Notes: generated from the letters alone by a model not told the origin. Counted from the stretch's first letter, positions 35,434-47,232 are shown. The stretch is DNA of 64,000 bases from ENR-C20 sp942493145 (GCA_942493145.1 OW818679.1:1054001-1118000); one strand, 5' to 3'. Program-made: numbers and translations.

Positions 35434-36299
35434 GCACAAAGCAATGTGAAATAGAGAATATCGAAGACTATCATAATGAAACCGCGCATATAGGGAACAG
35501 GAACTATTTCATAAAGGCAGGCCAGGCGCGGGAACTGCTTCAGGAGATCGGAATCCTCAGCCCTGACGGTAAAGTTAAAAACGATATGATCAGAAAGTAC
35601 AATCAGATAGACCATTACATTGAACTTATCGACGACCAGCTAAAAGATCTGGCACATAAGCATGATTCAATAACAGTTCTGGATTGCGCCTGTGGGAAGT
35701 CATATCTGAGTTTTGTACTGAATTTTTATATTAAGGAAGTAATGAAGAAACCCTGCTGGTTTATAGGGCTTGATTATTCGACAACGGTTATTGAGGCATC
35801 AAAAAGGATGGCAGCAAACCTGGGCTACAACAATATGGAGTTTAAGGTGACCGATGTGCGTAACTACCGGAAAAACAGGGATATACAGCTGGTAATCAGC
35901 CTTCATGCCTGTGATACTGCAACTGATGAAGCTATCGCCCTTGCGGTGAACAATGATGTGGAAGCGATGGTAATTGTACCATGCTGCCACCGAGAGATGC
36001 TCAGCCAGTATGACTTTCCTCCATTTGGGAAGGTGTTGAAATTCGGGATACTCAAGGCCAGAATTGCCGATGCCCTTACGGACGGTATGCGGGGAATGTT
36101 CCTTGAAGCCATGGGGTATAGGGCTTCCATTGTTGAATACATATCACCGCTGGATACACCGAAGAATCTCATGATAAGGGCTGAAAAGACGGGGCATATC
36201 AACAACACTGCAATGGAGGAATACAAAAAATTAAGGGACCTGCTGGGTGTCAGCCTGTCCCTTGAAAAGCTTGTAATCGATAGTACCGCCGGGGATTGA
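35430..36299 (+). CDS. SAM-dependent methyltransferase (Methyltransf_32-like)
   Basis: 289 residues. SAM-binding motif VLDCACGKSYLSFVLNFY, acidic loop WFIGLDYSTTVIEAS, and a later VISLHACDTATDEAIALAV with VPCCHREM. This ACGKS plus HACDxATD plus PCCH pattern is that of the Methyltransf_32 group; the PCCH may bind metal. Substrate unknown; RNA or a small molecule are both possible. Coupled to the small gene upstream. Intact within a region where many neighbours are frameshifted. Confidence 0.85.
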   Translation: MSTKQCEIENIEDYHNETAHIGNRNYFIKAGQARELLQEIGILSPDGKVKNDMIRKYNQIDHYIELIDDQLKDLAHKHDSITVLDCACGKSYLSFVLNFYIKEVMKKPCWFIGLDYSTTVIEASKRMAANLGYNNMEFKVTDVRNYRKNRDIQLVISLHACDTATDEAIALAVNNDVEAMVIVPCCHREMLSQYDFPPFGKVLKFGILKARIADALTDGMRGMFLEAMGYRASIVEYISPLDTPKNLMIRAEKTGHINNTAMEEYKKLRDLLGVSLSLEKLVIDSTAGD

Positions 36300-36332
36300 T
36301 TCTCCAGCAGCCTTATTTATAGACGATGCAGG

Positions 36333-38048
36333 TTATTCCTGATACCTCTTTATTTTCTTTGAAGTGGTCTTGGCGAATTCTTCCATTCTTATGTTGAATT
36401 CCTTTATGTATTTGTAAGTTACAAGGCCTTTATTGATTGCCTTGACTTCTTTCTGGACGAAGCTGTAAATCTCATCTGATGATGGCTCCCTGCCTTCATT
36501 GGCTTCCTTGATTGCCTCAACATTGGGTACGATGGTGGCGGCTACGACATTTTCATTGCTGCCTTCCTCTACTTTACCGTACACAAGGGATTCAAGTATA
36601 TAGGGACTTCTTCCAAGCAAGGTCTCTATTTCTTCCGGATATATGTTCTTGCCGTTCTTGGTTACAATGACGTTTTTCTTTCTGCCTGTGATATAGACGA
36701 ACTTCTCATTATCGATGTAACCAAGGTCGCCGGTGTAGAACCAGCCTTCTTTTAGAACCTTGGCAGTGGCTTCTTCATTTTCATAATAGCCGAGCATTAC
36801 ACTCTCGCCTTTTACGATGATTTCGCCAATACCTTCGGCGTTGGGACTGTCTATCCTTACGTCCAGGCCCGGTAGGGGAAGACCCGCGGAATCGTCCCTG
36901 AAGTCAACATCTCTGTTGAGGGCTACAATGGGGCTGCATTCAGTTAATCCATATCCCTGGATGAAGAATAATCCAAGCTCTCTGAATCCTTTTGCAACCT
37001 TGGGGTCAATCCCGGCCGCTCCGCTTATAAAGAGTCTGAGGTTGCCACCAAAATTGTTATGCACTGCAGCAAAAAGCTTCTTGGTTATATCGATTCCGAA
37101 AGTACGGAGTATATTGCTGATCCTGATTCCGGTTTTCAGCTTTTTATCCAGACCGCTCTTGGCTGCCTGATCCCATATACGCCTGTATATGGCTTCGAAA
37201 ATCAGCGGGACACCCAGCATAACCGTAGCTTTGGATTCCTGAAGGTTTTTTGGAATATGCCTCAATCCCTCGCAGAAGGCTACGGATGCGCCTCTGTATA
37301 TGGGACAGAGGAAACCGCAGGTGTTTTCATACGTGTGATGCGAGGAAGTACTGACAGGAAGATATCCGTTGGTATGATATTTGTCATTGAACTCATGGCT
37401 ATGCAGGTTTTTGCACAGATTATTATGTGATAGCATTACAGCCTTTGACTTATCTGTTGTTGCCGATGTGAAAAGAAGGATGTTCATTACCATGGGATCA
37501 ATCTGCTAGGGCGTCGAAATCTATATTGCCCTGTCCAATGCAGCCCTGCCTTTTTCAATAAGCCCCGATAGAGGGATTATGGCTGTATTTTCAGCAGATG
37601 CCGCGCCCGCATCCATGTCAATATATGAATCAATGAAGTCAATTCGGCTTGATATGCTGAGGATACTGTTTCTGCAGCTTCCCGAATAAACGACGGCATT
37701 GGCCTGTGATCTGACCAGCAGGCTTTCAATCTCATTTTCCGGGAGTTCCTTGTCGAGCGGAATCACCATACCTACACCGCATACCGCTGCCATATAGGCA
37801 ATTATCCATTCATATCTGTTCTCGCCTATGACAGCGATCCTTTTTCCTTTAAGACCAAGTTCAAGAAATGCAGTGCCAAGAGCTGTCACATCAGCATTGA
37901 ATTCCTTATAGGTTATCGGCTGGTATTTATCGTTGCCTTTTCTTTTTACCCAGAAGGCAGTTCTGTCCGAATACAATTCCGTACTGGTAGAAAGAAGCTG
38001 TTTTAGTGTATTGACCTGACGCACTTCATAAAGTGGTATGTTTTTCAT
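36333..38048 (-). pseudogene. Long-chain acyl-CoA synthetase (AMP-binding), broken near the middle
   Basis: Two frames give one AMP-forming ligase of about 570 residues. N-terminal part: VRQVNTLKQLLSTSTELYSD to the 37.5 kb break. C-terminal part: LLFTSATTDKSKAVMLSHNN (adenylate motif), YGLTECSPIVALN, YTGDLGYIDNEKFVYITGRK and NGKNIYPEEIE. Two compensating single-base changes (37497-37530) would restore an open frame, and the total length is a multiple of three. The N-terminal piece starts at 38048 after AGGTGGGAA. Activates a carboxylic acid, probably a fatty acid, to its CoA ester. Confidence 0.8.
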
Positions 38049-38213
38049 TAATGTTCCCACCTCACTTTTTAGCATTATTTTTGAAATTATAAACCATATC
38101 AGTGTAAAATCTGGAGTTGAAGTGTACTGGAGAAATGTATAACCTTATGCAGAATATTATATATCATTATTTGGATATATCAAATGAATTGTATATTATA
38201 GAGATAAAAATTT

Positions 38214-38242
38214 TTAAAAAAAGGAGAGCGAAAAAGCTCTCC
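38214..38242 (-). terminator. Terminator of the zinc-ribbon gene
   Basis: GGAGAGC and GCTCTCC stem around a six-base loop with seven T residues on the minus strand. Confidence 0.8.
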
Positions 38243-38335
38243 ATACTTAACCAATAATTTAGATCATATGTACCGGTGCTGTATTGATTTTAAACTGGTT
38301 GTATCGGGTGTATCAGTACGGTACCTTGTGTTGTA

Positions 38336-38538
38336 TTAGTAATTTCTGTTTGAAGACCTGTTGCCGGAGTTGAACCCGCCGCCGCTGTTGCCTCTTTTCT
38401 GGACTTTTCTTGCTTTTCTGCAATCAGGGCATCTTTGGGGTTCGTTTTCAAACCCTTTTCCTTGTAAAATGCCTGCTCGCCTTCCGAGAAGATGAACTCA
38501 GCGCCGCAATCCTTGCAGTTCAATGTTTTGTCTCCCAT
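38336..38538 (-). pseudogene. Small zinc-ribbon protein (zf-trcl type), one frameshift
   Basis: The start MGDKTLNCKDCGAEFIFSEG has the first CxxC; adding one A to the run at 38445-38448 continues as NEPQRCPDCRKARKVQKRGN and ends at 38336, giving a normal protein of about 67 residues with both Cys pairs. Without the fix the frame loses the second CxxC and runs on to 38290. A clear AGGAGG box precedes it. This is strong evidence for a homopolymer error. Confidence 0.75.
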
Positions 38539-38802
38539 TTTACAATCCTCCTTAACTATTTGGATTTAACTGGTCTAGACTAATCTCTCCGAATATTCCA
38601 AATAAGGTAAGGAGGGTTAGGTCTACAAACAAATTAAATCTTTACCGTGTATCATATGCAAATACACAATTTATTATAACATGCGTGAGGCTGCTAAAAC
38701 AACTTGCATGTGATTTATTTCCCAGTTCGTCCATTATGTAAACAAATAGAATGTAAAATGAATAATATAATGGAGATTATGATTTTTCTGGAAGTGTTTG
38801 TC

Positions 38803-40100
38803 TTGACAATATATATTATTAAACAGGGGGACTCACTGTGGGCTATCGCAAGGCGTTTCGGAGTTACGATGGAGAGCATCAATACAGCGAATGGGCTTCA
38901 GGATCTCCCGTACCTTGTGGTAGGGCAGGCACTGGTCATACCTACTACGGAAACGGCGTACCGGGTAAGACCGGGTGATACCCTGTGGTCGATAGCCGCC
39001 AGGTTCAGGGTGAGTATGGGAAGCATAGTTGAGCTGAATGACCTTGACAATCCCAATCAGATATACCCTGGAATGGTATTGAGGATACCAGAACTGTCGA
39101 AAAATTTCGGGTATATAGAAACAAATGCATATATCGAACCTTCAACAACACAAAACGAAACTACCCTGACGGAGGAAGCGGCACCCTATCTGACATATAT
39201 AAGTCCCTTCAGCTACCAGGTTAATCCCGACGGTTCAATTAAAAGCATAAATGACTCTGCAATCCTGGCAACGGCCAGGGAATTCAGAACAGCGCCGTTA
39301 ATGGTGTTGACGAACTTCAGAAATGGCAACTTCGATACGGAAATGGTCGATGCCATACTAAAAAGTGAAGCGCTACAGAAGACCCTTGATTGAAAATGTT
39401 ATAAGTATAATGAAAACAAAAGGGTACTATGGCCTGAACATTGATTTTGAAAGAATATCCCCTGAAAACAGGCAGCTTTACAACAACTTCCTGCGACGGG
39501 TGGTTGATGCTCTACATCCCTTGAACTATAGTGTTTCAACTGCATTGGCGCCCAAACCATCGGATTATCAGACAGGAGCTTGGCACGGCGCCCATGATTA
39601 CAAAGCTCACGGTGAAATAGTCGATTTTGTAATAATAATGACCTATGAATGGGGTTGGTCGGGAGGTCCTCCGTATGCGGTGGCACCTGTCAACCTGGTG
39701 GAGGATGTAATAAAATATGCGGTCTCGGTCATGCCGGCTAAAAAGATAGTCATGGGTATGCCGTTGTACGGCTATGACTGGAAGCTTCCATTCGTGGAGG
39801 GCGGCCCATGGGCAAAGAGGGTCAGCCCGCAGCAGGCCCTTGATAATTGCAGCCGAACATGGTGCGGAAATTCTCTACGACAGCAGGGTTCAGTCGCCTC
39901 ATTTCAACTATTTCGATGAGAACAGGGTACAGCATGAGATCTGGTTTGAGGATGCACGGAGCGTGAGGGCGAAGCTGCTTCTGGCGAACAAGGTATGGAC
40001 TCAGGGGTGTGAGCTATTGGGTGCTTGGCCTAGACTTTCCGCAGAACTGGGCGGTACTGGACGACATGTTCAATATAGTAAGGGCGGTACCTTTGTCTAA
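38803..40100 (+). pseudogene. LysM/GH18 spore cortex-lytic enzyme (SleL/YaaH type), frameshifted
   Basis: About 430 residues across three frames. Two LysM repeats (YIIKQGDSLWAIARRFGV and YRVRPGDTLWSIAARFRV) cover residues 1-100, followed by a GH18 catalytic domain with YYGLNIDFE, the DxE active-site motif, then VMGMPLYGYDWKLPF and SYWVLGLDFPQNWAVLDDMF. Breaks lie near 39393, 39850 and 40000. I take TTG at 38803, eight bases after GGAAG, since family members start with a TIYxVKQGDSLW sequence. The enzyme degrades cortex peptidoglycan in germinating spores. Confidence 0.78.
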
Positions 40101-40105
40101 GACGA

Positions 40106-40221
40106 TTTTGACAAAGGGGAGGATGGATGGTGTCACATGGGGGACGGGGGAAGTGTCAACTTTTCGCGAAAAAGTTGACACTTCCCCCGTCCCCATTGTC
40201 AATCCCCGTCCCTTTGTCAAA
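40106..40221. repeat. Palindromic MITE-like repeat
   Basis: Outer arms TTTTGACAAAGGGG and CCCTTTGTCAAA; inner arms from GGGACGGGGGAAGTGTCAAC (ending about 40160) pair almost perfectly with GTTGACACTTCCCCCGTCCC around TTTTCGCGAAAAA. It lies between two convergent genes. I read it as a non-autonomous palindromic repeat rather than a simple terminator. Confidence 0.75.
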
Positions 40222-40223
40222 CC

Positions 40224-42190
40224 TCAAACTATATCCATTGCTGCCATGAAGCCCTCATACACAGCCTGTTCGACACGGACGTGCCTTAACGCAGTCGCCG
40301 GCCGGTACGAACCATTCTGCGGCGACTTTCAAAGAATCAACCAGCTCATTTTTCGGCTTCATTCCTACGGCATAGATTACTGTGTCAGCTTCAATGAACC
40401 TCTCGTTGCAATCCTTGTCCTGAACCTTTACTCCATTGGGTGTGACTTCGGTGCATCTGGTGTTCACATCCCAGGTAAGGGTCTTCTTCATGCGTGGAAT
40501 CAGTGCGCGGCGGTGGCTGTCGTTGCCATCTTTTGCAACATCGTCCAGCATCTCAACAATATGTACCGTTTTTTCCGAGGTCCGCCAGCAGATAACCGGT
40601 CTCGCAGCCGATGAGACCGCCGCCGATGATGACTATTTTCTGCCCCAGTTTGTCAAAATCCGAATAGACCTTCAAGGCATGTAAGTGCATTTTCAATACC
40701 TTTGATCCTTGGGAATGACCGGCTCTGCTGCACCAACTGCACATATCACAGCATCTGCTTTTTTATTCTTTATATATTCAGAATTTGCTTCGGTATTAAA
40801 CTCCACTTTTACACCAAGTCTGTTAAGACGGCATATGAGTGAGTCCTTGTAACGCTTCAGGTCTTCCTTGTGTTTATCATTTTCGGTGAACCACAGTACG
40901 CCACCCAGACGGCCTTCCTTTTCTGCAATGGTGACCCTGTGTCCGCGTTCAGCTGCTGTAATGGCAGCATACATTCCTGCCACGCCTCCGCCTATAATGA
41001 GTACATCCTTTGAGGAAAGGGGCCTCGGTGCCCAACGCATCCTGAGTTCGCGTCCCGACCACGGATTGACGGTGCATGTCCAGGGCTTGGGCACCGGACG
41101 GGCATCATTGCTGCTGGCAAGCGGATTGAAGCAACTGCAGCGCAGACAGGGCTGAATTTCATCGGCGCGTCCCGTGAGTGCCTTGTTTACCCATGCGGGG
41201 TCTGCAAATTGCTGTCTTCCGAGCGCCACAAAATCACATTTTCCTTGAGCTATGACCTTATCCGCGAGAGCGGGATCATTGAAACCGCCTACAGCCACGA
41301 CCGGAACCTTGACAGCGGCCTTGATGGCGGCAGCCAGATCTACATTACATCCATGTGCATCAAACATGGAAGAGAAGGCCTTGGTTTCAACATGTGAATG
41401 GTAAATACCAGAGGTGACATGAATCATGTCTACCTTGTCCTGTATCATTTTACAGAATTCAACGGTTTCCTCAAGGTGCATGCCACCTTCCACACGTTCG
41501 TCTCCCGAGACTCTGTATTCGATTACAAAGTCGTCACCAACCTCCTCCCGTACCTTGTCCAGGACAAGAAGGGCAAAGCGTGCACGGTTTTCGAGGCTGC
41601 CGCCCCATTTGTCAGTGCGCTTGTTGGACAGGGGTGAGGTGAATTGTGAAAGGAGCCAGCCGTGGCCTCCGTGAAGCATGACCATGTCAAAGCCGAAGAA
41701 TTTGGCGGCACCGACTGCATTGGCGTAGTTGGCCGCAACGCGGTAAATCATATCTTCATCCATTTCATCAACCTTTACTCCATCAGGACGGATGAAATCC
41801 GGATGGCCCAATGGGGTTTTTACCACCTATGCAGTCCGGATGGTTTACATTGCCTACATGGTTGAGCTGGATTGAAGCGATAGCACCATGGGCCTTTATG
41901 GCCTCGGTAAGAATACAAAGCGATTCGATATGATGGGTGGTCATATGCGGTGATACCAGATCAAGTCCGTGTTCATGCCGGGCAGCATATTCAAAGTCAA
42001 CAAAGGTTTCTGTCAGTGTAATCTGTGAAAATCCACCACGGGCACGGGTTTCGTATGTATCAATGCCTTCCTGTGTCGGTGCCCCGTCTATTGCTATTCG
42101 GTTTGTGGTTACAGGTGCGGCAAGTATGCGGTTCTTGAAGGTCAGGTTTTTTATCTTGTATGGACTGAAAACGTTTGGATAAAGTGACAT
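40224..42190 (-). pseudogene. NADH:flavin oxidoreductase / 2-enoate reductase family, frameshifted
   Basis: About 655 residues over several frames. N-terminal FMN TIM barrel (SPYKIKNLTFKNRILAAPVT, MLHGGHGWLLSQFTSPLSNK), a 4Fe-4S region with CLRCSCFN and a later WTCTVNP, an FAD domain VLIIGGGVAGMYAAITAAER and an NAD domain IVIIGGGLIGCETGYLL. It ends with VRVEQAVYEGFMAAMDIV. Breaks: an extra C near 41800, two near 40690-40720, an extra A in the run at 40569-40574, and one near 40265. The family reduces activated double bonds (enoates, some steroids). Start ATG at 42190 after GGAGATGAG. Decay or sequence error. Confidence 0.82.
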
Positions 42191-42220
42191 AAGAATCTCA
42201 TCTCCTTAGGTAAAATTAAT

Positions 42221-42247
42221 GGAAGCACAGGAATGTCCTCTGCTTCC
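42221..42247. promoter_or_regulatory. Hairpin in the leader of the enoate reductase gene
   Basis: GGAAGCACAGGA (42221-42232) and TCCTCTGCTTCC (42236-42247) form an interrupted inverted repeat, about 30 bases upstream of the enoate reductase start. Operator or leader hairpin; no T-run. Confidence 0.4.
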
Positions 42248-42400
42248 ATTTAAATATTATTGCTATTCTTATGATAACACTAATTGGATATAACGCAATA
42301 TGTTTTACCATCATGTCTGCCATTTTGTATGCTTTTGAATACATAGCTGCAGCAAGTAATGCAACAGGCACAGCGGCCATAATTTCAGTCGGTACTACAG

Positions 42401-44505
42401 TCAGTTCTGCAGCAATTGGGTTAAGGAAGCTGCATCGGTGACCGGATATGAGCAGGTTTGGTTTTCACACAGGTATGCCGTAGATGAGTTGCCTATACCT
42501 CTTATAGTTGGAGACTACCGGTATAATTTTTCCATTCCGGAGGAGTCCTTCGGTACGCAAATTGATACCATAAAAGGATCGTAGAACTTCTTCGAAACGG
42601 AGAGCAACTCATCTTCATTAAATGATTCCTGGCCTTTCCCGCTTACAATTATCAATTCCCTCGAGCGGGAATTGGCATGGAGGAAAGCAGATAACAGCAT
42701 GGAATGTGATGTAGGCGAAGCTTCCAGGGATGCTCCGAAAGTATCAAAAATCTGAAACGCTTTCTCTTCCAGGCCTGGATCCATACAGATCCTTGCGAGC
42801 TTTAAAAGGTTCATTGCTGCTATGGAATTTGCTGAAGGGATCGCTCCGTCATATGCCTCTTTCGGTCTTGACAGTAATTGCTCGGCATCGCTCCCATAGA
42901 AGTAGAGACCACCTTTGCCGGTATCCCAGAATAGTCTGAGCATTTCACTGTTTAATTGCAAAGCCATTTCCAGATACCTGAAATCGTACAGTGTTTCATA
43001 GAGTTCAACCAGGCCGAATATCAGAAAGGCATAGTCGTCGGAATATCCTTTGATACCGGCTTCTCCACCACGGTAACGTGCGAGGAGGCGGCCATTGCTA
43101 TCAATCATTCCGGAGAATATGAAATTTGTGGCTTTCACTGCAGCCTCAGAATACTTTTCTTTCCCCAGGATCCTGCCACCCATTGCCATGGCTGCTATCA
43201 TAAGGCCATTCCATGAAGTGAGCACTTTATCGTCCTTGAATGGGTGAATCCTCTCTTCCCGGGCTTCATACAGTTTTTTGACGACAGTTCTCAGAAAATG
43301 CCCTGTCATCCTCGGATAAACTTTTTTTAATCAGGTTGGGTATGTTTAAACCTTCAAAATTTCCATCAGTTGTGATGTCAAACAAACGACAATATCTTTC
43401 ACCGTCTGCTTCCCCCAGTATTTGTATCACCTCTTCGGGTAACCAAACGTAGAATTTACCCTCCTCACCTTCGGAGTCGGCATCCTCGGCGGAGTAGAAT
43501 CCTCCCTCGGGAGAGGTCATGTCTCTTTGCACATAGTCCAGAATCTGTTCCGCTATTTTGGAATACTGGGGTTTTTCTGTTGCAAGGTGCGTCTCCAGAT
43601 AGGCTATAGCCAGGAGGGCATTATCATAAAGCATTTTTTTCAAAAATGAGGAACGAGCCACTGTCTGTCTGTAGAATATCTGCAAAACCATACCCGATAT
43701 GATCATAAATGCCTCCTTTCTGCATGGATTCAAGGGTTTTCTCGACCATTTCCAATGCGGCAGGATTTCGGGAAGCATGCCAGTACCTCAGAAGGAACAG
43801 GAGGTTATGGGGGGAAGGGAATTTGGGAGCGTTTCCAAAACCGCCATACGTCCTGTCGAAGGTTTTTTCAAACAGACTGAAGACTTTCCGGAACACTTCT
43901 CCATCGGGAGACCGGCCACCCGCAAGGAGACCTGATGACAGATGTTTGGATAGGACCGGGCCTGTAGGCTTATCATTTTTTGTCCCCGGTTGGGATTGAT
44001 TCAATATCTTCTCCAGCTGGTCTCCGATTGAAAGCAGATCTTCACGTTTATTCTTCCAGGCATTTATAGTATTGTTCAAGAGTGTTATCAAACCCGACAT
44101 GCCCGTCCTGTCGGTTTTGGGATAATAGGTTCCAGCGTGGAAAGGCTTGCGGTCCGGAGTGAGAAGGAGTGTCAGGGGCCACCCGCCATGTCCATTGATG
44201 AGCATGCAGACTTCCATGTAAATATGGTCGATATCCGGTCGTTCTTCGCGATCTACCTTTATGGCTATAAAATCCCTGTTGAGTATATGCGCAACCTCGA
44301 TATCTTCGAAAGATTCCTTCTCCATGACATGACACCAGTGACAGGTGGAATATCCAATAGACAGGAATATAGGCTTGTCCTCACCTTTGGCACGCCCGAA
44401 AGCCTCAGGGCCCCATGGGTACCAGTCAACCGGATTGTGGGCATGTTGAAGGAGGTACGGGGATTTTTCCTGCAGTAGTTTGTTATTGTATTTATGTTCA
44501 GCCAT
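42401..44505 (-). pseudogene. Thioredoxin-domain DUF255 protein (YyaL type), frameshifted
   Basis: Starts MAEHKYNNKLLQEKSPYLLQ with the family box HAHNPVDWYPWG, then a thioredoxin-like STCHWCHVMEKESFED, and continues with six-hairpin glycosidase-like helices (GGIYDHIGYGFAD, HFEKMLYDNALL, DKVLTSWNGLMIAAMA). The C-terminus YLCENQTCSYPVTDAASLTQ ends at 42401. About 700 residues in total. Breaks near 43690, 43634-43646 (a T and an A run each one too long on the coding strand), 43285 and 42510. Function of the family is uncertain; an epimerase/glycosidase-like role has been suggested from fold. Confidence 0.8.
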
Positions 44506-44705
44506 TTTATCACTCCTATAAATATTTTTACTTTACCAAAGAAATAAATTTTAGTTTTGTTATTGATATTAATACCCGAAAAAAATAATACCTATTAAAT
44601 TTAATCAAACATTGATTCATTTTGCCTGTTGGAGTGTCGAATAATGAGTTGCTGAAAAGGGAAATATATTAGGCGACTACAATTTTTCAAAAAGAGGAGG
44701 TAACT

Positions 44706-45155
44706 ATGAAGAACTTTTTTGGAATGCCCAAAAATGAAGATACTAAAACCAGAATTAATGAAGATGGAAAGCTACATCTTCGCAAAGAGGAACTGGATAT
44801 CTCAAAAAACAAGGTTCGAATAGGAGAAGTAGAAATTAGTAAGGAAATTATTGAAGAGCAAAGGGTAGTTGACGTACCAGTAACTCATGAGGAAGTTGTA
44901 ATTGAGAGAAGAGCTATAGATAACGAACCAAGTGATTCACCTATTGGCGTTGAAGAAACTATACGAATTCCTGTTAGTGAGGAAAGAGTCGAAGTAGGCA
45001 AACACACTGTGGTAACAGGAGAAGTTTCTGCAAGTAAGCGTGAAACAGAAGAAACAAGAAAGGTAAAGGAAACACTGAAACGAGAAGAGGCGCGACTGCA
45101 TAAAGAAGGTGAGCCTGGTGTTGTTTCAGATGACATAGATAAAACCCTTCATTGA
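44706..45155 (+). CDS. DUF2382 stress-type protein
   Basis: 149 residues, strongly charged, with the YsnF/AvaK pattern LHLRKEELDISKNKVRIGEV and later IRIPVSEERVEVGKHTVVTG, typical of DUF2382 proteins linked to general stress and dormancy. A GAGGAGG box lies eight bases before the ATG. It stands alone between divergent YyaL-like and convergent helicase genes. Intact. Confidence 0.85.
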   Translation: MKNFFGMPKNEDTKTRINEDGKLHLRKEELDISKNKVRIGEVEISKEIIEEQRVVDVPVTHEEVVIERRAIDNEPSDSPIGVEETIRIPVSEERVEVGKHTVVTGEVSASKRETEETRKVKETLKREEARLHKEGEPGVVSDDIDKTLH

Positions 45156-45178
45156 GAAAAATCATAATGAATACAAAA

Positions 45179-45223
45179 AAAACACCTCGCCAATCATTGA
45201 TATGATTTGTGAGGTGTTTTTAA
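45179..45223 (+). terminator. Terminator of the DUF2382 gene
   Basis: AACACCTC (45181-45188) with GAGGTGTT (45211-45218), inner pairing CAATCAT/ATGATTTG, then TTTT. A second weaker hairpin plus T-run lies at about 45270-45300. Confidence 0.8.
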
Positions 45224-45347
45224 AGCAAAGGCTGTTGCGTTGATTATGTCCCTTGGACAAAATGCAGCATTTAAGAATTTACACATTCTTAAGTTTTTTT
45301 AGGGACTAATGTTATGGCATGCCTGTCTGAATCCTAATGATTCCATT

Positions 45348-47105
45348 TTAATCCCTGGGTCTTCTTGCACCGGTTGAGGAGGACTTTGATGCCGTCTTTG
45401 CCCATGGTTTTGCTGGTGTCGGCCTTGTGGACGATCCTCTGGGGACTGGTCTTCCCATGGGCTTCTTTGCGGATTTTTCTATATTTATTTTTTTCCCTAT
45501 GATGTTGTAGTTTTTCATTGATTCAAGGACGTTTGCAGCATCCTCACGGGGAACTTCAACAAAGGTATAGTCATCGAATATGTCTATTGCGCCAATTAAC
45601 TTGCCGGGAAGTCCAGAACCTGATGCGATGCTTTGCACAATGTGTTTGGGCTGTATTTGGTTCTTTCGTCCGACATTGATGAAAAGTCTCACCATTCCAT
45701 CGCCTGTGCCTGTGTCAAAATCTTCATCCGAGTCAATTGAGCCACTTGACTTATCACGGCCTTCGTCTATGCTCGTACTACCGGATTGCCTGACAAATAT
45801 CAGCTGAAACAGGGCAGCGGCGAAATCAATTGAGTTGAAGCCGTTTTCCTCTTCGGGGTATTCCACGTTCAGGTCATCGAGGGCTTTTTCAACATAAGAT
45901 ATATATCTGGAGTACTTTTTCTCCGATAAGATCTTTTTCAGATTTTCTATTGTGTTACCGATCTTACGTTCTTCAATATCCATTGCTGATGGAGGCTTTA
46001 TGCGCGTCATGGAGGATTTTGTATATCTCTGTATGTCCTTGAGCTTGTAAATATCCCTTCCAACGGCGAAGGTAAAGGATTTGCCAGCCTTTCCGGCTCT
46101 TCCGGTCCTTCCGATCCTGTGTACGTAATACTCCTCATCATTCGGGATGTCATAATTAAACACGGCTTCAATGTCATTGACGTCAATACCTCTTGCAGCA
46201 ACATCTGTAGCGATGAGTATGTCAATATTGCCCTTCCTGAAGCGATCCATGACCTTGTTTCTCTGTTCCTGCCTCATATCACCGTGGAGAGCTTCTGCTG
46301 CATAGCCCCTCGACTGCATGTGCGATGCAAGCTCATCAACACGTTTTTTTGTATTGCAGAAAACCAGTGATAGCTGTATATTGTTGGAATCAATCAGCCT
46401 TGACAGTATGTCGGGTTTTGAGTTTTCACTCACTTCAAGGTAATATTGCTCGATGCTCGGAACTGTAAGCTCCTTATGCGCGACCTTGATATTAACCGGG
46501 TCTTTCTGGTACTTGGTGGTGATCTCGAGGATCTCTTTGGACATGGTGGCTGAAAAAAGAATGGTCTGTCTTTCCACTGGTATCTTCTCCAGAATGATAT
46601 CTATATCCTCTCTGAAGCCCATGTTCAGCATCTCATCTGCCTCATCCAGGACTATCATCTTGAGATTGCCGAATTTGAGGGTATTGCGCCTCATGTGGTC
46701 CATGATCCTTCCCGGGGTACCGATTATGATCTGGGGCTTTTTTTTCAATGCCATGATCTGTCTGTCTATGGGTTGTCCGCCGTAAACAGGAAGCATACGT
46801 ATGCCGCTTTTGTACTTTGATACGTTTTTAAGCTCCTCAGATATCTGAATTGCAAGCTCCCTGGTGGGTGAAAGTATCAGTACCTGTATATCGGTCTTAT
46901 CCATGTCTGTCATCTCGATTGCCGGGATACCGAAGGCGCAGGTCTTTCCTGTGCCTGTCTGTGCCTGGCCTATTACATCCCGACCTTCCATGATCGGAGT
47001 TATGGAGCGTGCCTGTATGGGTGTGGCTTCCTCAAAACCCATGTCTGCTATTGCTTTCTGTACTTCTTCCGATAAATTCAAATCTTTGAATATCAAACTA
47101 TCCAT
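45348..47105 (-). CDS. DEAD-box RNA helicase (CshA/DbpA type)
   Basis: 585 residues. Q motif EEATPIQARSI, Walker A AQTGTGKT, PTRELA, VLDEADEML, SAT, and HRIGRTGRAGKAGK are all present. Residues about 470-550 form a DbpA-type RNA-binding domain (VRLFINVGRKNQIQPKHIVQ, FVEVPREDAANVLE), followed by a basic Arg/Lys/Pro/Ser tail. The enzyme probably acts in ribosome assembly or cold adaptation. The ribosome-binding site is weak (AGGTAAT). Intact. Confidence 0.94.
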   Translation of the reverse strand: MDSLIFKDLNLSEEVQKAIADMGFEEATPIQARSITPIMEGRDVIGQAQTGTGKTCAFGIPAIEMTDMDKTDIQVLILSPTRELAIQISEELKNVSKYKSGIRMLPVYGGQPIDRQIMALKKKPQIIIGTPGRIMDHMRRNTLKFGNLKMIVLDEADEMLNMGFREDIDIILEKIPVERQTILFSATMSKEILEITTKYQKDPVNIKVAHKELTVPSIEQYYLEVSENSKPDILSRLIDSNNIQLSLVFCNTKKRVDELASHMQSRGYAAEALHGDMRQEQRNKVMDRFRKGNIDILIATDVAARGIDVNDIEAVFNYDIPNDEEYYVHRIGRTGRAGKAGKSFTFAVGRDIYKLKDIQRYTKSSMTRIKPPSAMDIEERKIGNTIENLKKILSEKKYSRYISYVEKALDDLNVEYPEEENGFNSIDFAAALFQLIFVRQSGSTSIDEGRDKSSGSIDSDEDFDTGTGDGMVRLFINVGRKNQIQPKHIVQSIASGSGLPGKLIGAIDIFDDYTFVEVPREDAANVLESMKNYNIIGKKINIEKSAKKPMGRPVPRGSSTRPTPAKPWAKTASKSSSTGARRPRD

Positions 47106-47232
47106 TTTTAATTATTACCTATATTTCCTTTCCAAATCCATTTCTTAATCTAAATTAGTATTTCTTTTGAATCCATTTCTTACACAATTTCACATCAAAT
47201 GCAAAATTAATTTCTAAAAATGTTCTGAATTA

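Noticed and set aside
42271..42441. 56-codon plus-strand frame with hydrophobic content
   Set aside because: No ribosome-binding site, and it overlaps the true 3-prime end of the YyaL-like gene on the other strand by 41 bases.
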